Below are positions 49,399-57,454 of a DNA stretch of 64,000 bases, piece by piece (the stretch's first letter is position 1; each line of letters begins with the position of its first letter). Location: positions 81,023 through 145,022 of the forward strand of contig CAJLLT010000001.1 in assembly GCA_905207625.1 (NCBI GenBank). Reading direction: 5' to 3'. Source of the DNA: an uncultured Eubacteriales bacterium (lineage in GTDB: Bacteria > Bacillota > Clostridia > Oscillospirales > UBA644). The notes beneath the pieces were generated by a model. The model did not search any database. It saw only the letters and a program-made list of their open reading frames with translations, and was not told the origin of the DNA. A program made the position numbers and the translations under genes.

Positions 49399-49944
49399 AT
49401 GATTTACAAAGAAACTGAAATTATACTTAAAAACGGGAAAAAAGCCGTTTTAAGAGCTCCTAAAACGGAGGATGCGGCGGAAACCGTTGAGTATCTGAAC
49501 AAAGCCTGCGGTGAAACGGACTTCCTTGCCCGCTATCCGGAGGAAAACTTCTTTACGGAAGAAGCCGAAAAAAAATACATTGAGGCGAATCTGAACAATC
49601 CCGACACAATGATGATAGTGTGCACTGTTGACGGGAAAATGGCGGGAAACTGTCAGATAGTTTTCATGAATACACTCAAGACAAGGCACCGCGCTGCCGT
49701 TATGATAGGACTGCTCAGGGAATTCTGGGGACTCGGGATAGGCTCCGCAATGTTTGAACAGCTTATTTCCGCCGCAAGAGAACGGGGAAGTTCACAGCTT
49801 GAGCTGGAAATGATAGAAGGAAACCTACGGGCCGAGGCGCTTTACCGCAAGATGGGATTTGAAGAAGTGGCAAGAATGCCGGACGCTTTCCGATTCAGAG
49901 ACGGAACGTCCCACAGTGCGGTATTCATGCGGAAAGTACTCTGA
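49399..49944 (+). CDS. GNAT-family N-acetyltransferase
   Basis: A 181-residue acetyltransferase with the acetyl-CoA loop REFWGLGIGSAMFEQLI and the C-terminal EGNLRAEALYRKMGFEE. RimJ/RimL-like in size. Start at the ATG at 49399 behind AAAGGCGG; an upstream ATG at 49378 is too close to the promoter. The substrate is unknown. It is followed by metY on the same strand without a clear terminator between. Confidence 0.9.
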   Translation: MIYKETEIILKNGKKAVLRAPKTEDAAETVEYLNKACGETDFLARYPEENFFTEEAEKKYIEANLNNPDTMMIVCTVDGKMAGNCQIVFMNTLKTRHRAAVMIGLLREFWGLGIGSAMFEQLISAARERGSSQLELEMIEGNLRAEALYRKMGFEEVARMPDAFRFRDGTSHSAVFMRKVL

Positions 49945-50012
49945 AAACGCTTCTTACGAAATATTTATATCGCAGATTAACACTATTTCACAAAAAAAGA
50001 GAGGTTTTTGAA

Positions 50013-51290
50013 ATGCAGACTAAACCGGAAACAAAATGCCTTCACGAAGGATGGCAACCGACACAGGGACAACCCCGGCAGCTTCCCATAATCCAGAGTA
50101 CAACCTTTAAATATGACACAAGCGATGCAATGGGCAAGCTTTTCGATCTTGAAGCAAACGGATACTTTTACACAAGACTTCAGAACCCCACAAACGATGC
50201 GGCTGCCGCCAAAATCTGCGCCCTTGAGGGCGGATATGCGGCAATGCTGACTTCCTCCGGTCAGGCGGCGAACTTCTTTGCTGTATTCAACATCTGCACG
50301 GCGGGAGATCATTTCATTTCCTCCTCCGCAATATACGGCGGTACGTTCAACCTTTTCGGTGTGACAATGAAAAAAATGGGCATAGAATGCACCTTTGTTG
50401 ACCCGGAAATAAGTGAACAGGAGCTTGAAAAGCTTGTTCGTCCGAACACCAAGGCTATATTCGGGGAAACTATAACAAACCCCACCGTAACCATTCTTGA
50501 CATTGAAAAATTCGCAAGAGTAGCCCACAGATCCGGAGTTCCGCTAATAATCGACAACACCTTTGCGACCCCTATAAACTGCAGACCTTTCGAATGGGGA
50601 GCTGATATAGTGACCCATTCCACGACAAAATATATGGACGGTCACGGGGTTTCGGTAGGCGGATGCATCGTGGACAGCGGCAATTTTGACTGGCAGAAAT
50701 ATGCGGATAAATTCCTGGGGCTCACCACCCCCGATGAATCCTATCACGGAATCACATACACCGAAAGATTCGGAAAAGGAGCATACATCACAAAGGCGAC
50801 TTCTCAGCTTATGAGAGATCTGGGTTCCATACAGGCACCGCAGAATGCCTTCTACATAAATCTCGGGCTTGATACTTTGGCGCTCAGAATGAAAAAACAT
50901 TGCGAAAATGCGCAGAAAGTGGCGGAATTTCTCGAAAAACAGGATAAAGTCGCCTGGATACACTATGCCGGACTCAAAAACGATGCTTTTCACGCAAGGG
51001 CGGAAAAGTATATGCCCGACGGAACCTGCGGAGTGCTTTGCTTCGGAATAAAAGGCGGACGGGAGAATTCCATAAAATTCATGGACAGTCTTAAACTTGC
51101 CGCAATCGCTACCCATGTGGCGGACAGCATTACCTGCCTGCTCCATCCCGCAAGCCATACACACAGACAGATGACCGATGAACAGCTCCGGGAAGCGGGA
51201 GTGGCCCCGGACCTGATAAGACTCTCAGTAGGTCTTGAGGATGCGGAAGACATCATTGCAGACCTCAGACAGGCGCTTGACAAGATCTGA
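50013..51290 (+). CDS. metY: O-acetylhomoserine sulfhydrylase (PLP-dependent)
   Basis: A Cys/Met-metabolism PLP enzyme that makes homocysteine from O-acetylhomoserine and sulfide. The 425-residue length matches MetY rather than the shorter gamma-synthases. The PLP lysine is in THSTTKYMDGHG (about residue 205), the phosphate loop is in MLTSSGQAANFF, and the early NGYFYTRLQNPT is family-typical. AGAGAGG precedes the ATG. No SAM riboswitch or T-box is visible in the 68-bp gap upstream. It ends at a GC-rich hairpin. Confidence 0.93.
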   Translation: MQTKPETKCLHEGWQPTQGQPRQLPIIQSTTFKYDTSDAMGKLFDLEANGYFYTRLQNPTNDAAAAKICALEGGYAAMLTSSGQAANFFAVFNICTAGDHFISSSAIYGGTFNLFGVTMKKMGIECTFVDPEISEQELEKLVRPNTKAIFGETITNPTVTILDIEKFARVAHRSGVPLIIDNTFATPINCRPFEWGADIVTHSTTKYMDGHGVSVGGCIVDSGNFDWQKYADKFLGLTTPDESYHGITYTERFGKGAYITKATSQLMRDLGSIQAPQNAFYINLGLDTLALRMKKHCENAQKVAEFLEKQDKVAWIHYAGLKNDAFHARAEKYMPDGTCGVLCFGIKGGRENSIKFMDSLKLAAIATHVADSITCLLHPASHTHRQMTDEQLREAGVAPDLIRLSVGLEDAEDIIADLRQALDKI

Positions 51291-51311
51291 AAAACAGCTG
51301 GATAAAATAGA

Positions 51312-51346
51312 CAGAGGCAACGTCATAACGGCGTTGCCTCTGCTCA
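51312..51346 (+). terminator. Hairpin after metY
   Basis: An 11-bp stem CAGAGGCAACG/CGTTGCCTCTG (51312-51322 with 51332-51342). The following CTCATTTA is only weakly T-rich, so read-through is possible. Confidence 0.65.
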
Positions 51347-51393
51347 TTTATTCCGACAAAGTTGGTTCGGAGGAGGTATTTAAAAAGCACATC

Positions 51394-51442
51394 CCGCTGA
51401 TCTCGCTGAGAGATCAGCGGACACGGTCGCAGAGCAACCGTG
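51394..51442. other. Two adjacent hairpins of unknown role
   Basis: CCGCTGATCTC-GCTGA-GAGATCAGCGG (51394-51420, 11 bp perfect) is followed one base later by CACGGTCGC-AGA-GCAACCGTG (51422-51442, one mismatch). Neither has a T run. They lie between metY and a converging membrane protein gene and may be part of a small RNA. Confidence 0.5.
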
Positions 51443-51515
51443 ACGCCGCAACTCCTTAAAAATCACTTTCCGATCCGGGAATGCGGGCTTCGGATAAAAC
51501 ACGTTTTCCCCCGGA

Positions 51516-52091
51516 TCAATCGGATTCTGCCGGGAAAAACCTCACATCCATATTCATCAGAGCCGAAAGGCGTTTTTTCTTCAGCCGCATAAGACCTCGT
51601 TCAATAAACAGCTGATCCACAGCCTCCCAGATAAAAACCCAGGCAAAGATATCAATGCACTCAATCCACAGCTGACGCAATCCGAAGTGCTCCGCCGCGA
51701 ACATTCCCGCAAGGGCAAGGATCCCGACAATAAGCATAAGTATTCCTATCCTCATATTTCGCCTCAGTTCACGCTCATTGTCAAGAGCCTGAAGATAGAA
51801 ATACCCGGAAATAGCGTCAGGATAACGGCGTTTTTCCTTTTCATCGATGCAGTCGCTTACAATATGCAGAGATATCTCATCCGTAGGATGAAACGCTCTG
51901 GCGTTATCCGTAAGAAATCCGGCGACCTCGGAGGATATTATCTCCCGGCTGCCCACGGAATAAGGAGACACAAAATCGCTGTCGTCACGGACATTCATTG
52001 TTATCACCGCCCGTCCCAGGTCGTCTCTCACTATGTTTTTTGATCGGCGGCGAAGATCGGCCTCGCCCCGTAGAAGTCTTGAAACCGTCAT
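51516..52091 (-). CDS. Conserved membrane protein of unknown function
   Basis: A 191-residue protein. The N-terminal half is soluble and contains the striking VRDDLGRAVITMNVRDDSDFVSPYS, which I recall as conserved in Clostridia with no assigned role. Two hydrophobic helices (about 117-136 and 145-166) follow, and a basic C-terminal tail ends RLSALMNMDVRFFPAESD. Start at the ATG at 52091 behind GAGG, 16 bp after uvrC. Cotranscription with uvrC is likely but no DNA-repair role is implied. Confidence 0.75.
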   Translation of the reverse strand: MTVSRLLRGEADLRRRSKNIVRDDLGRAVITMNVRDDSDFVSPYSVGSREIISSEVAGFLTDNARAFHPTDEISLHIVSDCIDEKEKRRYPDAISGYFYLQALDNERELRRNMRIGILMLIVGILALAGMFAAEHFGLRQLWIECIDIFAWVFIWEAVDQLFIERGLMRLKKKRLSALMNMDVRFFPAESD

Positions 52092-52107
52092 TCCGGAAAC
52101 CTCTTTT

Positions 52108-53901
52108 CTATTCTTTTTCCGCGGCGCGGATGTTTGCAACGTCCGACCGTGTTATACCTTTCACGGAAAGAATATCTTCATCGGAGGCATTGAACAGTTT
52201 TTCCGTTCCCCCGAATTTCCGCAGCAGCGCGGCAGCCTTTACTTTTCCTATTCCGGGTATTTTCGTAAGCTGCGTCTGTATTGTGTATTTGTCCCTCAGT
52301 TTACGGTGATAACTTATAGCAAACCGGTGGACCTCCTCCTGAAGCCTTCCGCAGAAAGCAAACACTGCGGACTCTGATACAAGCGGCTTGTCCCTGCCGT
52401 CGGCAAAGCTTACCGCCTTTGTACGGTGCCGGCTGTCTTTTTTGAAACCTATGACCGGAACACTTACCCCGAGTCCGGACAGAACCCCCTGAACCGCATG
52501 GATCTGCCCCTGACCACCGTCACAGATAATAACATCGGGCAACGGAGAAAATGACTCGTCCCCGTCAAGGAAACGCTGTACCCGGCGACGGACAGCACAG
52601 CTCATTGCGGCGGTATCATCCCCTGCCCCGTCCTCGGGACCTATACGGAATTTTTTATACGCACTGCGGAGGAAAACTCCGTTTTCGGTGCAGACCATGC
52701 CGCATACGGTATCAGTCCCGGCAAGGTGGCTGACGTCGTATATCTCCATCCGGCGGAAGTTTCCCAGTCCGACAAAATCATTGAAAGCGTCCTGAAGTCT
52801 CTGTCCGTTCTCAGCCCTTCCCGTATGCTGAAGAAGCCTTTCCTCCGCATTGCGGCGGGCTATGGAAAGTATTTCCCGGTCGCAGTCAAAGGAAGGAACG
52901 GTCAGTGCGTTTCCGAGCCATTGGTTATAAAGCTCAAACCATTCATATTCCCGGTCAAAATAGGCACGTCCCGCCGGCGCCTGTTCGGAATAATAACGCT
53001 GGACGTAATCCCTCATGAGATCCGGGGAAAAGTCCTCGTCAAAAATATCACAGCGCTGGCCCACAACATAGCCGTTACGGAGCACGAGCACGAAAATACA
53101 GCATTGCCCGTCGTTAAGCTGACGCCAGGCAAAATAGTCACCGTTCCGCTTTTGTCCGACTATCGGCCGGCGTTTCTGAGCCAGGGTATGCAAAGCCCGG
53201 AGTCTGTCCCTGTATTTTGCCGCAGACTCAAAGTCAAGCTCCTCGGACGCCTTATTCATTTTTTCCTCGGTTTCAGCCTCCACGGCATCGGTGTTTCCGC
53301 CGAGAATATCCGATATCCGCCCGTAAACCTCATCAGACATCGCCTGGGTATAATCTTCTGTGCAGAATCCGGAACATTTGCCTATCTGAAAATTCAGACA
53401 TCTGCGACCGGCGGCGGAATCTCCGCCGGGGCAATCGCAAAGCCCGAAAGCGGTATTTATCAGATCTACAACGGCTTTCGCATCAGTACGGTATATGAAT
53501 GGACCGAAATATTTGTCTTTTGAAGACTTTTTGCTGTTTTCAAGACTGAGGACAGGCACACGGATACCGTTGGAAAGCTTCCTTGTACTGAGCCTGATGA
53601 ACGGATATCCTCTTATACCGTCCTTAAGCAGAATATTGTAAAAAGGGCGGTGCAGCCGGATCAGACTTATTTCAGTCAGTAACGCGTCCAGTTCCGTAGC
53701 GGTGATAATAACATCGAAATCCTCTACCTGGCTCACCATTTTTTCCGTTTTCGGAGTATGATAACCGTTTCTGAAATAGCTTGTTACCCGGTTTTTCAGG
53801 TTTTTAGCCTTCCCCACATATATCACCTTGCGGTGCCGGTCATGCATTATATATACACCGGGTTCCCCGGGAAGGTTATTCGCCTTTTTAAGCAGATCCA
53901 T
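52108..53901 (-). CDS. uvrC: Excinuclease ABC subunit C
   Basis: The nuclease subunit of nucleotide excision repair, which cuts on both sides of a UvrAB-bound lesion. The N-terminal GIY-YIG nuclease domain has GVYIMHD and VIYVGKAKNLKNRVTSYF (residues 14-47). A Cys-rich stretch and a UVR helix (EKMNKASEELDFESAAKYRD, about 210-230) follow, then the RNase H-like C-terminal nuclease (VIICDGGQGQI) and a helix-hairpin-helix end (LTKIPGIGKVKAAALLRKFG). Full length at 597 residues. Confidence 0.95.
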   Translation of the reverse strand: MDLLKKANNLPGEPGVYIMHDRHRKVIYVGKAKNLKNRVTSYFRNGYHTPKTEKMVSQVEDFDVIITATELDALLTEISLIRLHRPFYNILLKDGIRGYPFIRLSTRKLSNGIRVPVLSLENSKKSSKDKYFGPFIYRTDAKAVVDLINTAFGLCDCPGGDSAAGRRCLNFQIGKCSGFCTEDYTQAMSDEVYGRISDILGGNTDAVEAETEEKMNKASEELDFESAAKYRDRLRALHTLAQKRRPIVGQKRNGDYFAWRQLNDGQCCIFVLVLRNGYVVGQRCDIFDEDFSPDLMRDYVQRYYSEQAPAGRAYFDREYEWFELYNQWLGNALTVPSFDCDREILSIARRNAEERLLQHTGRAENGQRLQDAFNDFVGLGNFRRMEIYDVSHLAGTDTVCGMVCTENGVFLRSAYKKFRIGPEDGAGDDTAAMSCAVRRRVQRFLDGDESFSPLPDVIICDGGQGQIHAVQGVLSGLGVSVPVIGFKKDSRHRTKAVSFADGRDKPLVSESAVFAFCGRLQEEVHRFAISYHRKLRDKYTIQTQLTKIPGIGKVKAAALLRKFGGTEKLFNASDEDILSVKGITRSDVANIRAAEKE

Positions 53902-53920
53902 AGTCCCTCACAAAAAAACA

Positions 53921-53950
53921 GGCAGTACATCCCCTCAGGAGTGTACTGCC
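53921..53950 (-). terminator. Terminator of the HPr gene
   Basis: Stem GGCAGTACA/TGTACTGCC (53931-53939 with 53942-53950) followed by a run of U on the minus strand. It separates the HPr gene from uvrC. Confidence 0.85.
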
Positions 53951-53976
53951 ACCTATACTTGCTTATCCTCGGAATG

Positions 53977-54246
53977 TCATCTGAGGTTGGAAAAACTGGA
54001 TTCAATGATTTCGCTCAGGGTCTCGATAGCCTGTTTCTCATCAACACCGTCAGCGATTATTCCCACAACATTGTCCCTTACCACACCGAGACTGAGAACT
54101 CCGAGAAGACTCTTTGCGTTGACACGTCTGTCGCCCTTTTCCAGCCATATAGAACACTTGAACTCATTGGCTTTGGTTATAAAATAAGTCGCAGGTCTGG
54201 CATGCAGACCGACGGAATTTATCACGGTTACATTTTTATTTGTCAT
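53977..54246 (-). CDS. HPr-family phosphocarrier protein
   Basis: An 89-residue HPr with both regulatory sites: His in GLHARPAT (about residue 15, phosphorylated by Enzyme I) and Ser in NAKSLLGVLSLG (about 46, target of HPr kinase). This makes it a transport and catabolite-repression HPr rather than Crh. Start at the ATG at 54246 behind GAGAGG; upstream Met codons lie beyond the promoter. No PTS genes are adjacent. Confidence 0.93.
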   Translation of the reverse strand: MTNKNVTVINSVGLHARPATYFITKANEFKCSIWLEKGDRRVNAKSLLGVLSLGVVRDNVVGIIADGVDEKQAIETLSEIIESSFSNLR

Positions 54247-54318
54247 ACGACGTTTCCTCTCCTTGTTGCCGTACAGCGGTGTCCGCAGAAAGTACACAAC
54301 CACTATTTTATATGGCTC

Positions 54319-54347
54319 ATTATACACCATTTTTAATGTTTTGTCAA
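54319..54347 (-). promoter_or_regulatory. Promoter of the HPr gene
   Basis: Minus-strand TTGACA (54342-54347), 17-bp spacer, TATAAT (54319-54324): perfect consensus. Confidence 0.92.
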
Positions 54348-54423
54348 GAGAAATTTGCAACAAATTAGAAATTATTATTTTTTCCTTTTCGTCAATTATT
54401 CACAATTGAAACTGCGCTCCCCG

Positions 54424-54452
54424 TTGACAAATCGGGGATTATATACTATAAT
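54424..54452 (+). promoter_or_regulatory. Promoter of lepA-hemW
   Basis: TTGACA (54424-54429), 17-bp spacer, TATAAT (54447-54452): perfect consensus. The leader contains CCGGCG-GAGATTTT-CGCCGG, a hairpin before the AGAGAGG ribosome site. Confidence 0.92.
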
Positions 54453-54522
54453 GTAGGTTGTAATATGATGTCCGGCGGAGATTTTCGCCGGAATAACAGA
54501 AAAATCTGACAGAGAGGCTCTC

Positions 54523-56331
54523 ATGCACGACATATCTTTAACACGAAATTTTTGCATAATCGCTCATATAGACCACGGCAAAAGCACCGTGGCAGACAGG
54601 CTTCTGGAACTGACAAAAACCGTTACCAAGCGGGAGATGGAGGATCAGCTCCTTGACAATATGGATCTGGAGCGGGAAAGGGGCATAACGATCAAAGCCC
54701 GGGCGGTAAAGATGGACTATACCGCCGAAGACGGAAAGACGTACGAGCTCAACCTTATAGACACCCCGGGACATGTTGACTTTTCCTACGAAGTTGCCCG
54801 TTCACTCCAGGCATGCGAAGGTGCTTTGCTGGTTGTGGACGCTTCGCAGGGAATAGAGGCGCAGACCCTCGCAAACACCTATCTTGCGGTGGACGGAGGG
54901 CTTGAGGTGCTTCCGGTCATCAACAAGATAGACCTTCCCGCCGCGGACCCGGACAGGGTGATAAAGGAAATCGAAGACGTTATCGGCATTCCCGCCGCAG
55001 ATGCGCCGAAGGTGTCGGCAAAAACCGGGCAGAACATGGAAAGTCTGCTGGAATATATTGTGCAGAACATACCCGCGCCCAAAGGCGATGACACGGCGCC
55101 CCTCAAAGCGCTGATCTTCGACTCAGTTTATGACAGTTACAGAGGGGTAATAGTTTACGTCCGTGTATTCGACGGAACACTCAGAGCCGGCGACAGGATA
55201 AAGCTCTGCTCCACCGGAGCGGAATTTGACGTAGTGGAAGTGGGAAACATGCGTCCCTTCGGTCTTGAGCCCAAGGACAGCATCTGCGCAGGAGAGGTAG
55301 GGTACATCACGGCCTCCATAAAAACGGTTCAGGATACCCGGGTCGGCGATACCGTCACCCTGGCTCAGCGCCCCACGGAAAAGCCTCTGGAGGGATTCAA
55401 GAAAGTAACTCCCATGGTCTTCAGCGGCATCTTCCCCGCCGACGGATCCAAATACGGCGATCTGAGAGACGCTTTGGAAAAATTACAGCTCAACGATGCG
55501 GCTCTGTCCTTTGAAAAAGAAAACTCCGCAGCCCTCGGCTTCGGTTTCCGCTGCGGTTTCCTGGGACTGCTTCACATGGATATAATCCAGGAAAGACTTG
55601 AGCGGGAGTACAACCTCGACCTTATAACCACTGCCCCCAGCGTTATTTACAAAATAGAAAAGACAGACGGCTCAACGGTATTTGTTTCCAACCCCTCGCT
55701 TTACCCGAACCCGGGAGAGATAGCCCAGGCGTATGAACCCTTCGTTACGGCTAACATCCTTGCGCCTTCGGAATATGTGGGAACGATAATGGATCTGTGC
55801 ACGGAACGCCGGGGCGTATTCAAAAATATGAGCTATATCGACGAAAGCCGTGTTGATCTGCATTATGAATTGCCTTTGAATGAGATAATTTACGACTTTT
55901 TCGACGCTCTTAAATCAAGGACAAGAGGATACGCATCCTTTGACTATGAGTTCAAGGACTATGTCAGGAGCAATCTTGTCAAGCTTGATATACTTCTCAA
56001 CGGAGAGATCGTGGACGCACTGAGCTTCATAGTCTTCGCGGATAACGCGTACCCGAGGGGAAGGAAAATCTGCGAACGTCTCAAGGACAATATCCCCCGC
56101 CAGCTTTTTGAGATCCCGATACAGGCTGCCATAGGCGGAAAGATAATCGCCAGAGAAACCGTAAAGGCACTGAGAAAAGACGTGCTTGCCAAATGCTACG
56201 GCGGCGACATAACCAGAAAGAAAAAACTTCTTGAAAAACAGAAGGAAGGCAAAAAACGCATGCGCTCCTTCGGCACCGTGGAACTGAGCCAGGAAGCCTT
56301 CATGGCGGTACTCAAATACGATGATGAATAA
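54523..56331 (+). CDS. lepA: Elongation factor 4 (LepA)
   Basis: A ribosome-associated GTPase of 602 residues that back-translocates or remodels stalled ribosomes. G1 is AHIDHGKS, G3 is DTPGHVDFSYEV, and G4 is NKIDLP. The LepA-specific C-terminal domain ends with ERLKDNIPRQLFEIPIQAAI and GDITRKKKLLEKQKEGKKRM, characteristic of EF4. Normal length. It overlaps hemW by 11 bp, a common gene order in Firmicutes. Confidence 0.97.
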   Translation: MHDISLTRNFCIIAHIDHGKSTVADRLLELTKTVTKREMEDQLLDNMDLERERGITIKARAVKMDYTAEDGKTYELNLIDTPGHVDFSYEVARSLQACEGALLVVDASQGIEAQTLANTYLAVDGGLEVLPVINKIDLPAADPDRVIKEIEDVIGIPAADAPKVSAKTGQNMESLLEYIVQNIPAPKGDDTAPLKALIFDSVYDSYRGVIVYVRVFDGTLRAGDRIKLCSTGAEFDVVEVGNMRPFGLEPKDSICAGEVGYITASIKTVQDTRVGDTVTLAQRPTEKPLEGFKKVTPMVFSGIFPADGSKYGDLRDALEKLQLNDAALSFEKENSAALGFGFRCGFLGLLHMDIIQERLEREYNLDLITTAPSVIYKIEKTDGSTVFVSNPSLYPNPGEIAQAYEPFVTANILAPSEYVGTIMDLCTERRGVFKNMSYIDESRVDLHYELPLNEIIYDFFDALKSRTRGYASFDYEFKDYVRSNLVKLDILLNGEIVDALSFIVFADNAYPRGRKICERLKDNIPRQLFEIPIQAAIGGKIIARETVKALRKDVLAKCYGGDITRKKKLLEKQKEGKKRMRSFGTVELSQEAFMAVLKYDDE

Positions 56332-57409
56332 CCCCTTTTCGGTATATATACACATACCTTTCTGCGCCGGAAAGTGCGCTTACTGCGACTTTTATTCCCT
56401 GCCCTGCCCCTCAGAGCAGACAATGAGGGACTACGGTGATGCCTTATGCTGTCAAGTGAAAAAACTTGACAAAGGTGCGCCGGAGAGCGTATATTTCGGC
56501 GGTGGAACACCTTCACTTCTCCCGGAAAGGGTTTTACGGAAAATAACCGGGCAACTGAGGGAAAAATTTGATCTTACCAATACGGAAATAACCATAGAGA
56601 CAAACCCGGAAAGCACCCGTAATATACTGCCGTTTGTAAAAGACAAAACCTTTACAAGAGTAAGCATGGGAATACAAAGTCTGGACGACGAACAGCTGCG
56701 CTTTCTCGGCAGGATTCACACTTCGGAGACCGCAAGATCATCCTTCAGCGCGTTGCGGGACGCCGGAGCAGACAACATATCCGTGGATCTGATATGCGCG
56801 ATACCGTTTCCGGGAAGTTTTGAGAGACTGAAGCGGTCCCTTGACGGAGTAATATCCATGAGTCCGGAGCACGTTTCGGTGTATATGCTGTCGGTGGAAC
56901 CCGGAGCAAAAATGTCAAAACTCGGCATAAAAGAAATGGACGGAGACGAAGCGGCGGAACAATATCTTTACGTTTCCGGTACGCTACGCCAGGCGGGTTT
57001 TGACCATTATGAAATATCGAATTTTGCGAGGAACGGCAACCGCAGCCGCCACAACTGCGGCTACTGGAAAAGTCTGCCGTACATCGGCATAGGTGCCGGA
57101 GCAGTGGGTTTCGACGGGATAAAAAGATACCGTATCCTGGAAGATGTACGGGAATATATTGCCAGTGCCGGGGATGTTCCGGAGCATGTGGAAGAAATAC
57201 TCTCGGAAACAAGCCTTAGGGAAGAACGCATCATCCTGGGGCTGAGAACTTCTGACGGGATACCGGAAACACTTATTCCGGAACAAAAGAAAAGCTTTGC
57301 GGACACCTGCAGAAAAAACGGCCTGGCACGGAGCGAAAACGGAAGATTCAGTCTTACACCGGAGGGTTGGGCGGTCTGCAACAGCATAATAACGGAAATC
57401 ATCAAGTGA
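56321..57409 (+). CDS. hemW: HemW-type radical SAM protein
   Basis: Often misannotated as coproporphyrinogen oxidase, HemW is a heme chaperone. The radical SAM motif CAGKCAYCDFYSLPC gives CxxxCxxC plus the extra Cys of HemN/HemW; HIPFC precedes it. GGGTPSLL and a C-terminal HemN-type domain follow. At 362 residues it is the size of HemW, not the longer HemN. It starts within the end of lepA. Whether this anaerobe makes heme is not shown here. Confidence 0.92.
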   Translation: MMNNPFSVYIHIPFCAGKCAYCDFYSLPCPSEQTMRDYGDALCCQVKKLDKGAPESVYFGGGTPSLLPERVLRKITGQLREKFDLTNTEITIETNPESTRNILPFVKDKTFTRVSMGIQSLDDEQLRFLGRIHTSETARSSFSALRDAGADNISVDLICAIPFPGSFERLKRSLDGVISMSPEHVSVYMLSVEPGAKMSKLGIKEMDGDEAAEQYLYVSGTLRQAGFDHYEISNFARNGNRSRHNCGYWKSLPYIGIGAGAVGFDGIKRYRILEDVREYIASAGDVPEHVEEILSETSLREERIILGLRTSDGIPETLIPEQKKSFADTCRKNGLARSENGRFSLTPEGWAVCNSIITEIIK

Positions 57410-57454
57410 ATGAGAACTTGAACAGACGTCAGACAGCGAAGACGGAGATTGACC

